NCBI GenBank assembly: GCA_040772665.1
Contig: JAXGXT010000002.1
Location: 1 to 64,000, forward strand
Direction: 5' to 3'
Origin: JAXGXT01 sp040772665
Lineage (GTDB): Bacteria; Bacillota; Clostridia; Lachnospirales; Anaerotignaceae
Length of the DNA: 64,000 bases
The translations under genes and the position numbers were made by a program. Shown piece by piece: positions 1 to 8,795 of the stretch (positions are counted from its first letter, which is position 1; each line of letters starts with the position of its first letter). The notes below the pieces were generated by a model. That model ran no database searches and was not told the origin of the DNA. It worked only from the letters and a program-made list of their open reading frames with translations.

Positions 1-192
1 ATGCCATGGATAAAGAACGAAAGCTTATGGTTTGATTTTTTAAAGAGATTGGAGGAAGTTAAGTTGACATACGAGGAAGCTTTAAAGATTATAAAAGATA
101 AATGCGGATTTGATGATAACACCATGCTGTATTTGGAAATGTACAGGTATTCGGAGAGCATGGTTATTAGATTAGCGGAGAAGATGAAGTGA
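1..192 (+). CDS. Small unknown protein, or C-terminal end of a longer gene
   Basis: The frame is open from the first base of the window, so this may be the end of a gene that begins outside it. A better internal start exists: TTG at 64, eight bases after GGAGG at 51-55, which would give a 42-residue protein beginning MTYEEALK. The product is short, charged and predicted mostly helical, with no membrane segment and no domain I recognise. A terminator follows directly at 208-247. No function can be given. Confidence 0.45.
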   Translation: MPWIKNESLWFDFLKRLEEVKLTYEEALKIIKDKCGFDDNTMLYLEMYRYSESMVIRLAEKMK

Positions 193-207
193 ATATACGT
201 AAATTTA

Positions 208-247
208 GCCGTGGGGAGTCTTTTTAAGATTTCTCACGGCTTTTTTT
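208..247 (+). terminator. Intrinsic terminator after the first small gene
   Basis: A ten-base stem (GCCGTGGGGA with TTCTCACGGC, one G-T pair and one mismatch) encloses an A/T-rich loop and is followed by seven T residues. It begins 16 bases after the stop codon at 192. Confidence 0.8.
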
Positions 248-390
248 ATTTGGATGATTTAAAGAAAGGCAATGCTGTAAATGAATCAACTGTATTCTTC
301 GAAAAGAGGGATAATTGTAACTCCATTTTTGAGGAATGCTACTCCCCCAAACTCCGAGGATATTAACCACTGCGTACCTTCTCCGTAACA

Positions 391-423
391 AAACCGTTGA
401 TAATTCAACGGTTTATTTTTTTT
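391..423 (+). terminator. Terminator-like hairpin in the gap before murC
   Basis: AACCGTTG pairs with CAACGGTT across a short A/T loop, followed by a T-rich run at 412-423. No gene was recognised between 248 and 391 that it would serve, so it may end a small transcript or be a leftover. Apart from this and the next hairpin, nothing else stands out in 248-589. Confidence 0.55.
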
Positions 424-433
424 AATAACAATA

Positions 434-477
434 AAAACCATCCCTTTGAAATTTAAATTTTTCAAAGGGATGGTTTT
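434..477. terminator. Perfect 17-bp inverted repeat, likely bidirectional terminator serving murC
   Basis: Bases 434-450 are the exact reverse complement of 461-477, with a ten-base A/T loop. The arms start with AAAA and end with TTTT, so either strand yields a stem followed by U residues. On the minus strand it lies about 110 bases past the murC stop. Confidence 0.75.
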
Positions 478-589
478 GTCTTTATACTTTTGTTAACATA
501 AATCAAAGCAAAAATAAATTATTGAATTTCTACTTTATAAACAGTATTAACAGTGAAATTGTTTACAACTTTGTGGACAATGTGGATAA

Positions 590-1969
590 CTACTGCTTTA
601 TAAGGGTTTCTCCCACAATATATATGTCTCCCGCACCCATAGTTATCAACAGGTCGCCTTCCTTAGCTGTGGATTTAATGTGAGTTACAATGTCTTCAAA
701 GGAAGAGATATATTGAGCCTTGTTTCCTTTTTCGTTCAGCCTTTTCACAAGGTCACGTGAGTGCACTAAGCCTGTGTCTTTTTCCCTTGCCGAATATATG
801 TCTGTAACTATTATTTCATCAGCATCAAAAAAGGAATTTCCAAACTCATCAAAAAGAGCATTTAGCCTTGTGTATGTGTGGGGCTGAAAAATACACCATA
901 GTTTTTTATGTCTTATGTTTTGTGCCGCCGCTAAGGTTGCTTTTATTTCCGTTGGGTGATGGGCATAGTCGTCAACAATGGTTATTCCTTTATAGGTGCC
1001 TTTTGTCTGAAACCTTCTGTTAACACCTGTGTAGTTGTCAAGGCCTTGAATAATATCCCTCATTTTTTGCCCTAAGGCAACAGCTGCGGCACATGCGGCA
1101 AGAGCATTTAAGATATTGTGCTCACCAGGTATTTTTAAAGAAATCCTGCCCATGTTTTTATTCTGGAAAACAGCATCAAAGCTGTTTGTGCCGTCAGGGT
1201 TATGGATAATGTTTTTTGCACACCAGTTGGAGTCTGTGTCTATGCCGTATGTTATAACACTGCCCTTTGCCTCGCTTATAATATAGTCAAGTCCTTTTGT
1301 CTGGCTGTTAATTATTATAAAACCGCCCTCACAAACATTGGCGGCAAAATTTTTAAATGAAGTCTGTATTTCTCTAAGGCTTCCAAAAAAGTCTAAATGC
1401 TCTTCTTCAACATTTAAAACTATGGCAATAAAAGGTTTGAATTTAAGAAAGCTGTTGTGATATTCACATGCTTCTGCAACAAATATATCAGAAGAGCCAA
1501 CCTTTATGTTTCCGCCGATTGTGGAAAGAATCCCTCCTAATGAAATTGTCGGGTCTGCCTTTGATGCAATAAGAATTTCGCTGAGCATTGATGTTGTGGT
1601 TGTTTTTCCATGGGTGCCGCTTATGGCAACACTTTGTGCGTAGTCAGCCATAATATCTCCTAAAAGGTCGCTTCTTTCAATAATTTTAATTCCAAGCTCT
1701 TTTGCCCCAATAATTTCAGGGTTATCCTCTTTAACTGCGGCAGTAAAAACAACAAGATCAATATCTTTTTTTATATTTTCTTTTTTATGTCCGTAATTTA
1801 TGTGTATGCCAAGGCTTTCCAAACGGTTTGTGGTGTCTGAGGTTTTAATATCGGAGCCGCTGATGTTTACTCCCCGCTTGTTTAAAATTTCAGCAAGACC
1901 GCTCATGCTTATTCCGCCGATGCCGATAAAATATACATTTTTATATGTGCTTTCAAAGTTTAAATTCAT
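590..1969 (-). CDS. murC: UDP-N-acetylmuramate--L-alanine ligase
   Basis: MurC adds L-alanine to UDP-N-acetylmuramic acid with ATP, the first amino-acid step of the peptidoglycan stem peptide, in the cytoplasm. The 459 residues match the usual family length. The N-terminal UDP-binding fold has GIGGISMSG (residues 16-24); the Mur-ligase ATP loop GTHGKTTTT is at about 118-126, and DDYAHHPTE lies in the C-terminal third. The ATG at 1969 has GAGGAG six bases upstream. It stands alone on the minus strand with terminators downstream. Two DnaA-box-like nonamers (572-580 TGTGGACAA and 581-589 TGTGGATAA) abut its stop codon; this may be chance. Confidence 0.97.
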   Translation of the reverse strand: MNLNFESTYKNVYFIGIGGISMSGLAEILNKRGVNISGSDIKTSDTTNRLESLGIHINYGHKKENIKKDIDLVVFTAAVKEDNPEIIGAKELGIKIIERSDLLGDIMADYAQSVAISGTHGKTTTTSMLSEILIASKADPTISLGGILSTIGGNIKVGSSDIFVAEACEYHNSFLKFKPFIAIVLNVEEEHLDFFGSLREIQTSFKNFAANVCEGGFIIINSQTKGLDYIISEAKGSVITYGIDTDSNWCAKNIIHNPDGTNSFDAVFQNKNMGRISLKIPGEHNILNALAACAAAVALGQKMRDIIQGLDNYTGVNRRFQTKGTYKGITIVDDYAHHPTEIKATLAAAQNIRHKKLWCIFQPHTYTRLNALFDEFGNSFFDADEIIVTDIYSAREKDTGLVHSRDLVKRLNEKGNKAQYISSFEDIVTHIKSTAKEGDLLITMGAGDIYIVGETLIKQ

Positions 1970-2402
1970 CTATACTCCTCTTTCAATAAAAAAATTATAC
2001 AATCAAAAATAATAAACTCAAATAAGTATACTATATGAAAACTCCAAAGTCTATAATCTGCTTTATGTCAAAAAACCTTATGGTATTTATATATTTATAA
2101 CCAAAGATATAAAAAATAATGATAAAACTATAAAGAATTACTATAAATCCTTTACAGCCTGTATATAAATATATAAAGTGCACTTATAAATTGTATGGAA
2201 TGTAATACAATACACAAAAAATTACAAAAAAGAGGTGGTAAACGACAAAAAAATACATATTTTATCCCAAAATAAAATAAGTTCCTATTTATTACTTGCC
2301 TGAAGTATGATAGAATAAATCCATACAAAGGTTAGTGAATTATCTTTAATTTTAAATTATCCATACTTAAAACATTTGGGTGTGGCAACGGGAGATGATA
2401 GT
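1970..2402. other. Divergent intergenic region between murC and glgC
   Basis: About 430 bases, very A/T-rich, separate the divergent murC and glgC starts and must hold both promoters. Many TATA-like stretches occur (for example around 2085-2110 and 2165-2180), so no single promoter can be chosen reliably. An RBS-like GAGGTGG at about 2232-2238 precedes only a very short frame. I see no riboswitch or repeat. Confidence 0.4.
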
Positions 2403-3686
2403 ATGAGTAAAAATGAAATGATAGCTATGCTTTTGGCAGGCGGTCAAGGAAGCAGACTTGGCATTTTGACAAGAAAAATAGCAAAACCTGCCGTGGCCTT
2501 TGGAGGAATGTACAGAATTATAGACTTCCCCCTTAGCAACTGTATTAACTCGGGAGTCTATAATGTAGGTGTTTTGACTCAATATCAGCCTTTGCGCCTT
2601 AATCAGCACATAGGCATAGGCATACCCTGGGATTTGGATAGAAAAAACGGAGGAGTAACAATTCTTGCCCCTCATGTTAAAGGCGGCGGCGACAGCGGTG
2701 AATGGTTTATGGGCACTGCAAATGCCATTTATCAAAACATAGAATATGTGGATAAAAATGATCCTGAATATGTGCTTATTTTATCAGGGGATCATATATA
2801 TAAAATGGACTATTCGGCAATGCTTGATTTTCATAAAAGAAACGGCTGTGCCGCAACAATTGCCGTTTTAGAAGTATCCATTGAAGAGGCAAGCCGTTTT
2901 GGAATTATGAATACATATGAAGATGATAAAATTTACGAGTTTGAAGAAAAACCTAAAAATCCTAAAAGCAATTTGGCAAGTATGGGAATTTATATCTTTT
3001 CATGGCCGAAACTTCGTGAAGCCCTTATAAATGACAGCAAAGTACACCCTGACAGCGATTTTGGAAACCATATAATTCCGCAGATGCTTAAAGACGGAGA
3101 AACTCTTTACGCTTATAGATTTAAAGATTATTGGAAAGATGTAGGCACAATTGAAAGCTATTGGCAGGCAAACATGGAACTTATTAAAACTCTGCCCAAC
3201 TTTAATCTTTATGAAGATTTTTGGAAAATATACACCAATGCAGACCAACAGCCCCCACAATATATAGGAAAAAATGCAAAGGTTAAAAAAAGCATAATTT
3301 CCGACGGTTGCGAGGTTTACGGAGAGGTTTATAACTCTGTTCTGGGCCCGGGTGTGTTTATAGATGAAAACACGGTTGTTAAGGACTCTATAATTATGTC
3401 AGGGTCTGTAATCGGTAAAAACACATACATAGAAAGAGTAATTTTAGACGAAGGATGCATTATAGGAGATAACTGTAAAATAGGCATCGGCGAAAACATT
3501 GCAAACATAGATAAACCAAGTATATATAACACGGGAATAACTGTTTTCGGAGAAGATACCTCAGTTCCCGACAACATTGAAATTGGCAAAAACTGCGTTA
3601 TTTACGGAATAACAACACCGGAGGATTATATTGACTTAAAGCTCTCGGGAGGAATGTCTGTGATAAAAGAGGGGGCGGGGATATGA
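2403..3686 (+). CDS. glgC: Glucose-1-phosphate adenylyltransferase, catalytic subunit GlgC
   Basis: GlgC makes ADP-glucose from glucose 1-phosphate and ATP, the committed step of bacterial glycogen synthesis. The N-terminal nucleotidyltransferase domain begins with the signature LLAGGQGSRLGILT and continues with KPAVAFGGMYRIIDFPLSN; SGDHIYKMDY carries the expected catalytic Asp. The C-terminal third is a hexapeptide-rich left-handed beta helix. I place the start at ATG 2403 because GGAG at 2391-2394 is well spaced; an in-frame TTG at 2376 would add nine residues that do not fit the family. The stop overlaps the glgD start by four bases, implying translational coupling. No glycogen synthase or branching enzyme gene is nearby. 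Confidence 0.96.
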   Translation: MSKNEMIAMLLAGGQGSRLGILTRKIAKPAVAFGGMYRIIDFPLSNCINSGVYNVGVLTQYQPLRLNQHIGIGIPWDLDRKNGGVTILAPHVKGGGDSGEWFMGTANAIYQNIEYVDKNDPEYVLILSGDHIYKMDYSAMLDFHKRNGCAATIAVLEVSIEEASRFGIMNTYEDDKIYEFEEKPKNPKSNLASMGIYIFSWPKLREALINDSKVHPDSDFGNHIIPQMLKDGETLYAYRFKDYWKDVGTIESYWQANMELIKTLPNFNLYEDFWKIYTNADQQPPQYIGKNAKVKKSIISDGCEVYGEVYNSVLGPGVFIDENTVVKDSIIMSGSVIGKNTYIERVILDEGCIIGDNCKIGIGENIANIDKPSIYNTGITVFGEDTSVPDNIEIGKNCVIYGITTPEDYIDLKLSGGMSVIKEGAGI

Positions 3687-4798
3687 AAGCTATAGGTATA
3701 ATTTTGGCGGGAGGCAACAGTGAAATGCGTCTTGGGGAACTTACAAACACAAGAGCGGCAAGCGCCATGCCTGTGGGCGGATGCTACAGAACAATTGATT
3801 TTCCCCTTAGCAATATGTCAAATTCAAGAATAACAAAGGTTGCCGTTATAACCCAGTATAACTCACGTTCTTTAAATGATCACTTAACAAGCTCAAAATG
3901 GTGGGATTTTGGACGTAAACAAGGCGGTCTTTTTGTTTTTACTCCATACATAAGCTGCGATAACTCTTTTTGGTTTAGAGGAACAGCAGATTCCATGTAT
4001 CAAAACATGTCTTTTCTTAAAAAAAGCAACGAACCCTATGTTGTTATAGCTTCCGGGGATGCTGTTTATAAAATGAACTACAGAGATATTATTAAAGAAC
4101 ATAGCAAAAAAGCCTCGGATATAACAGTTGTGTATAAAGAAATCAACAATAAAGATTTAACCAAGTTTGGAATTTTGCAAACAGACGAAGACGGAAGAAT
4201 TATGGATTTTGAGGAAAAACCCATTGAGCCTATGGGCAACAAAGCTTCTTTGGGAGTTTATATTATTTCAAGAACTCTTTTGATAGAGCTTTTAGAGCAG
4301 ATTGTGCCGGAAGGCAGATATGATTTTGTTAAGGATGTTATAATACGCTTTAGAAGAAAGCTTAAAATAAGAGGCTATAAAGCAGAGGGATACTGGAGCA
4401 ATATAGGCGGCGGAATTCTTGATTATTATAATACAAACATGGACTTTCTTGACCGTGACATAAGAAATTCCTTTATAAAGGAATACCCTTATATAATGAC
4501 AAAATCTAAAGACGAACCTCCTGTGAAATATAATCAGGGTGCGGATTTCACAGACAGCATTGCAGGCGGCGGAAGCATAATAAACGGCAAGGTGGAACAC
4601 TCTGTTCTTTTTAGAAGGGTATATGTGGGGGAAAATTCAGTAATAAAAAACAGCGTAATTATGGAAGGCTGTTATATCGGCAATAACTGTATAGTTGAAA
4701 ATGCTATTTTTGATAAAAACGTTGTTATATCAGCAGGCAAGCATATTGCGGGTGAAGAAGGCAAGCCTGTTGTTTGTAAAAAAGGTTCTGTTGTATAG
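3683..4798 (+). CDS. glgD: Glucose-1-phosphate adenylyltransferase subunit GlgD
   Basis: This is the second subunit of the Firmicute-type GlgC/GlgD ADP-glucose pyrophosphorylase; in studied members GlgD is a poorly active partner that modulates GlgC. The fold matches GlgC, but the nucleotide loop reads AGGNSEMRLGEL instead of GGxGxRL, and the Asp region is SGDAVYKMNY, consistent with weak or absent catalysis. The C-terminus has the hexapeptide-repeat helix. It overlaps glgC by ATGA, so the two are almost certainly made in a fixed ratio. No clear terminator lies between it and spoVG. Confidence 0.95.
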   Translation: MKAIGIILAGGNSEMRLGELTNTRAASAMPVGGCYRTIDFPLSNMSNSRITKVAVITQYNSRSLNDHLTSSKWWDFGRKQGGLFVFTPYISCDNSFWFRGTADSMYQNMSFLKKSNEPYVVIASGDAVYKMNYRDIIKEHSKKASDITVVYKEINNKDLTKFGILQTDEDGRIMDFEEKPIEPMGNKASLGVYIISRTLLIELLEQIVPEGRYDFVKDVIIRFRRKLKIRGYKAEGYWSNIGGGILDYYNTNMDFLDRDIRNSFIKEYPYIMTKSKDEPPVKYNQGADFTDSIAGGGSIINGKVEHSVLFRRVYVGENSVIKNSVIMEGCYIGNNCIVENAIFDKNVVISAGKHIAGEEGKPVVCKKGSVV

Positions 4799-4839
4799 AC
4801 AAAAGAAACTATCATAAAATGCAAAGGAGTGACTTAGTC

Positions 4840-5133
4840 ATGGAGATTACTGACGTAAGAGTAAGAAAGGTAAATAAAGAAGGAAAAATGAAAGCCGTTA
4901 TATCTGTTACATTTGATAATGAATTTGTTGTTCATGACATCAAGGTTATTGAAAGGGAAGACGGGTTGTTTATAGCTATGCCAAGCAGAAAAACAGCAGA
5001 GGGCGAGTTTAGAGATATTGCCCATCCAATCAATGCGGCAACAAGGGAAAAAATTCAGGCAATTGTTCTTGAAAGTTATGAAAAGGCTTTGGAAGAGGCA
5101 GAATTAACGGAAACTGCAGAAGCGGAGGAATAA
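4840..5133 (+). CDS. spoVG: Septation/sporulation regulator SpoVG
   Basis: SpoVG is a small conserved Firmicute protein, in known cases a nucleic-acid-binding regulator affecting septation, sporulation and gene expression. The sequence MEITDVRVRKV, the segment IKVIEREDGLFIAMPSRK and the DIAHPINAATREKIQ block are diagnostic. The start at 4840 is preferred because AAAGGAGTG ends ten bases upstream; an upstream in-frame ATG at 4819 lies before that site and would add seven unrelated residues. The 97-residue length and acidic tail are typical. An intrinsic terminator follows. Confidence 0.96.
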   Translation: MEITDVRVRKVNKEGKMKAVISVTFDNEFVVHDIKVIEREDGLFIAMPSRKTAEGEFRDIAHPINAATREKIQAIVLESYEKALEEAELTETAEAEE

Positions 5134-5144
5134 TTTGTTTTACA

Positions 5145-5177
5145 GAGGTCTGCGGTTAATGCCGCAGCCTCTTTTTA
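5145..5177 (+). terminator. Intrinsic terminator after spoVG
   Basis: GAGGTCTGCGG pairs imperfectly with GCCGCAGCCTC around the loop TTAAT, followed by a run of five T. It starts 12 bases after the spoVG stop. Confidence 0.85.
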
Positions 5178-5286
5178 TATGGCTTGTTTTTGGTTTGAAC
5201 GGCTTTCTTTTTTAAAACAAAAAGGAATATTATCCCCCAACTTTAATATAATTTAGTTAGCAGACAAAGACTAAAGGAGGGTAATT

Positions 5287-6846
5287 ATGCCGATAAGATT
5301 GGTAAAAACTAAAAGAGGAACGTTTAAAGTTTTGGGCGAAGGTTCAACTCAGATACTTGTGGAGGAAGAGCTTATTGTTCCTGACATACGTCCTGACATT
5401 GCTTCTGTGCTGCGTATAAGTGCAGACCCTGTTATTTATGATGAAAAAACGGCAGAAAATAAGGTTCAATTCGGTGGAGTGCTGAATGTTAATATAATCT
5501 ATCTGGCTAAAGACGCAGAAAGGCTTGTATATAGCATGCATGATGTTATTGCCTTTGAAGGGCAAATTAATATTGACGGAGTCACAACACAAAGCGGTGC
5601 CGATGTTTATGCCGAAACAACACATTTGGAATATAAATTAATTAATGCCAGACGAATATCGGTAAAAGCAATTGTTACAGTTTACACATGCGTTATGGAA
5701 AAGGTTGACGAGGAATTTTTGCAAAGCATTGAAGGCGAGGAAATAGTTTATAAAGGCTGTAACCTGCCTATGTCTTTATATGCGGAAAATGAGGAGGATA
5801 GCTTTATAATAAAAGAAAGCCTTGATGTGGGAACAAATAAACCTCAAATAGCCGATATAATCGATTGTGATGTTAGCCTGGTCAGACAAGAGGTTAAGGT
5901 TGTTAACGGAGGGGTGAATGTTAAAGGCGACGCATCTGTAAGCTTTATATATTCGGGAGCAGGAGAGGACGACATAAATACTGAAACTGCTGAATTTATT
6001 ATTCCTTTTAACGGTGTTGTAAGCTTCCCTTCAGATATGGAAAACATGGAGCCTTATGTAAAGCTTTCTGTGGATAAGGTGGAATATTTTATAACACAAA
6101 ACGCAGAGGGAGAAGACAGGGTTATTGATATGGAAATAATGATAAACGCCAATGCAGGCGGCATTATAACTGAGGAAATAACTGTAATTGAGGATGTCTA
6201 TTCTTTAAAAGACGAGCTTGATGTTGAAATGAGAGATGTTGATTATAGGGTTGCGACAGGCAAAACAGAGGCAAGATTAAACATGAAAGAAAATGTTTCC
6301 CTTGAATCTGAAGACCCTGACATAATGCAGGTTGTAAAAGCATGGGGAAAATGTTACTTAGATAATGTTACACCAAAGGAAAATGCTGTTGTGGCAGAAG
6401 GTGCCATAGGCGTTCAGGTTATGTATATTGCAAAAAGTGATGAAATGCCTGTTCAAACAGCTTATTTTCTTATACCTTATGAACATAGTATAGAGCTTAA
6501 GGGAACCACCTCCGAAAGCAAAATTGAATCCTCATGTCAAATAGAAAGAATCTCAATCAATATGCTTACAAACAGAGAGGTTGAGATTAATTGTGCACTT
6601 GTTATAAACTCTCAGGCTTTTGATGTTAAAACAAAATCTGTTGTAAATAATGTAGCGGAGTGTGAAAGACCGAAAGCTCCTTCCGCCTCGGTTGTAATAT
6701 ATGTTGTGCAAAAGGGTGACTCCCTTTGGAAAATTGCCAAAAGGTTTAACACAACCGTTGACAACATAGCCGCCATAAACGATATTGAAAACCCCAATCT
6801 TATTTATCCGGGCCAGAAAATATTGATTTTAAAAATTGGCAAATAA
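5287..6846 (+). CDS. SPOCS (DUF3794) and LysM domain protein, spore-coat type
   Basis: The 519-residue protein starts with a conserved module (LVEEELIVPDIRPDI, about residues 25-40) typical of SPOCS/DUF3794 proteins; related beta-rich segments recur around residues 160-270 and 310-430, suggesting multiple SPOCS domains. The end is a single LysM domain (about 472-517) with YVVQKGDSLWKIAKRF, NTTVDNIAAIN and LIYPGQKILI. LysM binds peptidoglycan, and in known clostridial proteins SPOCS domains act in spore-coat or cortex attachment, so a spore-surface role is inferred. There is no signal peptide or membrane segment, as expected for mother-cell proteins. The start follows AAAGGAGGGTAATT. Confidence 0.9.
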   Translation: MPIRLVKTKRGTFKVLGEGSTQILVEEELIVPDIRPDIASVLRISADPVIYDEKTAENKVQFGGVLNVNIIYLAKDAERLVYSMHDVIAFEGQINIDGVTTQSGADVYAETTHLEYKLINARRISVKAIVTVYTCVMEKVDEEFLQSIEGEEIVYKGCNLPMSLYAENEEDSFIIKESLDVGTNKPQIADIIDCDVSLVRQEVKVVNGGVNVKGDASVSFIYSGAGEDDINTETAEFIIPFNGVVSFPSDMENMEPYVKLSVDKVEYFITQNAEGEDRVIDMEIMINANAGGIITEEITVIEDVYSLKDELDVEMRDVDYRVATGKTEARLNMKENVSLESEDPDIMQVVKAWGKCYLDNVTPKENAVVAEGAIGVQVMYIAKSDEMPVQTAYFLIPYEHSIELKGTTSESKIESSCQIERISINMLTNREVEINCALVINSQAFDVKTKSVVNNVAECERPKAPSASVVIYVVQKGDSLWKIAKRFNTTVDNIAAINDIENPNLIYPGQKILILKIGK

Positions 6847-6850
6847 AAAT

Positions 6851-6943
6851 AAAGACCGTTGTCACAATCTTGGTTTGCAGAAAAGTTCCTGTTAATATCG
6901 GCGGAACTTTCTGCGCCCAAAGGCTGTTATAACGGTCTTTTTT
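6851..6943. terminator. Long three-tier imperfect hairpin, bidirectional terminator
   Basis: The outer arms AAAGACCGTT (6851-6860) and AACGGTCTTT (6931-6940) pair perfectly; inside, TTGG pairs with CCAA, and GCAGAAAAGTTCC pairs with GGAACTTTCTGC except for one bulged base. The result is a rod of about 90 bases followed by TTTTT. It lies between the convergent SPOCS gene and the exchanger gene. It is unusually long for a simple terminator. Confidence 0.7.
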
Positions 6944-6969
6944 AAAAGAATTTTTAAAATGTGTTTGCG

Positions 6970-7914
6970 TTATCTGTATATAACGTAAAAGGTGTATGCA
7001 GCATATATTAAAAGGCAGATTATGCCCTCTGTTCTGTTTGTCTTTTTGCCTGTAAAGCAAAACACAAACATAATTACAGTTGTGGCAACAAATATCCATG
7101 CATCGCATATTGACTGAGGTATAACTTTAATAGGGGAAAGAGCTGCAGATGCGCCTAAAATAAAAAACACATTAAATATATTAGAGCCTACTGCATTACC
7201 CAAAGCAAGACCGCTGTCTCCCTTTTTTGCCGCCGCAACACTTGTTGCAAGCTCAGGAAGAGAAGTGCCTATGGCAACTATTGTAACGCCTACTAAAGTT
7301 TGGCTTAGACCAAGATCTAAGGCAATTGAAACTGCGTTTTTAACAACAAGATTTCCGCCAAAGATTATTGCTCCTAAACCTATAACTATAAAAAGTATGT
7401 TTTTGCTTGTAGATGGTGCTTTTTCCCCCTCTGCTTCTTTATACAGATATTTGCTTTTAAAAGCAGATTTTATAATCAAAATGAAGTAGATAATCATACA
7501 CAGAAGAAGAAGTATACCTTCAATCCTTTGTATCTCACCGTCAAGGCAGAATATAAGCACCATTACAGAAGAAATGGTTGCTGCGGGAAAATCTCTTTTA
7601 ATAAGGTCGCTGTCTGTTTGGGCAGGCATTAAAACGGCGCTAATACCCACAACAAGCATAAGGTTAAAGATGTTTGAACCTAAAATATTGCTTAGTGCAA
7701 TTTCGCTGTTGTTTGAAAGTGAAGCCAATATGCTTACAGAAGCCTCAGGCGCACTTGTGCCTATGGAAACTATTGTAAGGCCTATTATTAGCGAGGGCAC
7801 TTTCAATGCTCTGGCTATGCCGCCGCTTCCTTCCACAAAGATGTCGGCACCCTTAATTAAAAAAGCAAACCCGACAACAAGAAGTAAATAATACATAACA
7901 GGTGTTCCGTTCAT
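6970..7914 (-). CDS. CaCA-family sodium/calcium-type cation exchanger (YrbG-like)
   Basis: The 314-residue membrane protein has about ten hydrophobic segments in two homologous halves, each with the alpha-repeat signature of the Ca2+/cation antiporter superfamily: GTSAPEASVSI in the first half and GTSLPELATSVAA in the second. Members exchange Ca2+ or other divalent cations for Na+ or H+ at the cytoplasmic membrane. The start at 7914 is chosen for AAAGGAGGC just upstream; a longer frame would translate the leader RNA. The 5' leader is a yybP-ykoY-type riboswitch, so in this organism the exchanger is likely induced by Mn2+ and may export manganese. This substrate is inferred. Confidence 0.9.
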   Translation of the reverse strand: MNGTPVMYYLLLVVGFAFLIKGADIFVEGSGGIARALKVPSLIIGLTIVSIGTSAPEASVSILASLSNNSEIALSNILGSNIFNLMLVVGISAVLMPAQTDSDLIKRDFPAATISSVMVLIFCLDGEIQRIEGILLLLCMIIYFILIIKSAFKSKYLYKEAEGEKAPSTSKNILFIVIGLGAIIFGGNLVVKNAVSIALDLGLSQTLVGVTIVAIGTSLPELATSVAAAKKGDSGLALGNAVGSNIFNVFFILGASAALSPIKVIPQSICDAWIFVATTVIMFVFCFTGKKTNRTEGIICLLIYAAYTFYVIYR

Positions 7915-7943
7915 AAAACTGCCTCCTTTTAAGTTATTATGCA

Positions 7944-8075
7944 ACAAAAAAAGACTTTCATTGCACAAATAAAAAATTTGCAATAAAAGTCTTGTTATTT
8001 AATATGCAACCGGTTTTTCAACGTGATGACGGCTGGCATAACACCAAAATCTGATGTTAACTACTCCCTTTTACG
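7944..8075 (-). promoter_or_regulatory. yybP-ykoY-type manganese riboswitch with terminator platform
   Basis: Reading the minus strand, the RNA should start near 8075 and contains AAAGGGAGTAG, a CGTCATCACG segment and an ACCGGT segment, matching the conserved core of yybP-ykoY Mn2+ riboswitches. It ends in an intrinsic terminator: 7980-7993 pairs with 7951-7964 (14 bp, one G-T pair) followed by seven U residues. The exchanger RBS lies about 20 bases further on. Members of this class are known upstream of cation exporters. I could not compute covariance support. Confidence 0.75.
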
Positions 8076-8081
8076 ATTGGG

Positions 8082-8110
8082 ATAATATCACATCTTTAAG
8101 CATATGTCAA
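8082..8110 (-). promoter_or_regulatory. Sigma-A promoter of the cation exchanger transcript
   Basis: On the minus strand TTGACA (8110-8105) and TATTAT (8087-8082) are separated by 17 bases. Initiation about seven bases further places the 5' end at the edge of the riboswitch core, which supports both calls. Confidence 0.8.
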
Positions 8111-8134
8111 CAATTTTCCCCATTAAAACATACA

Positions 8135-8491
8135 TTAATGGCTATGTTCATGGCCTTCGTGGTGATTGCAAAGAAAATCAGGGTCACCAATGGTTTCGCC
8201 GCTTAAATATTTTGTAAGCATTTCTTTTGCATTTCCTTTAACACCCGGAAGAACCTCTATTTGGTTTTCGCTTAGTGCATCTAAAGCACCTTGACCTATG
8301 CCGCCGCAAATAAGCATATGAACACCGTTTTCTTTAAGCCTTACCGCCAAAGCACCGTGGCCGCTGTCTGATGTGTCAAGAACCTTTGTGTTTTGAACAA
8401 TGTGATTTTCAATATCGAAAAGTGTAAATTCCACACTTTTGCCAAAATGCTGAAATATATTTCCCTCTTGTGTAGGCATGGCAATTCTCAT
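8135..8491 (-). CDS. NifX/NifB-like dinitrogenase iron-molybdenum cofactor domain protein
   Basis: The 118-residue product is a stand-alone domain of the family that binds metal clusters during nitrogenase cofactor assembly (MRIAMPTQEGNIFQHFGKS at the start, LICGGIGQGALDAL near residue 70). Such small copies are widespread in anaerobes without nitrogenase and their roles are mostly unknown. The C-terminal tail CNHHEGHEHSH is His-rich and probably binds a metal. The start at 8491 has AGGAGG eight bases upstream; a longer frame back to 8548 has no site. The gene is monocistronic on the minus strand. Confidence 0.85.
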   Translation of the reverse strand: MRIAMPTQEGNIFQHFGKSVEFTLFDIENHIVQNTKVLDTSDSGHGALAVRLKENGVHMLICGGIGQGALDALSENQIEVLPGVKGNAKEMLTKYLSGETIGDPDFLCNHHEGHEHSH

Positions 8492-8795
8492 TTTAATAAC
8501 CTCCTGTTTAAATAAAATAATTATACAAACATAGGTGACATAAGTCAATAATTATTTGACAATTTCCTTAAAAGTAGTAAAATATTTTTAAAGCAAAGAA
8601 ACCATATAGCTGTAAGCCAGAATAAGATTATAGCCTGCCTTAGCTTAAATGAAAATTAAGCTGAAAAATAAAATAATCGGACTAAAGAAAATCAAGGTTT
8701 TAACTTTGTCTGGGTTTAAAAAGGTTTTAACGGCTTTTTGTGTATTAAAAACCATAGTTTCATTATACTATTTTAAATAAGGAGATGATATTTAT
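8492..8795. other. Divergent gap before the aminopeptidase
   Basis: About 300 A/T-rich bases separate the NifX-like gene (minus) from the aminopeptidase (plus). On the minus strand TTGACTTATGTCACC is a possible promoter element near 8535-8550. A small hairpin, AGCTTAAATGAAAATTAAGCT (8643-8663), is present. I see no riboswitch or gene. Confidence 0.35.

Noticed and set aside
2000..2402. glgC promoter or regulatory RNA
   Set aside because: Many A/T-rich matches to -10 boxes and no matching -35 at good spacing; choosing one would be guesswork.
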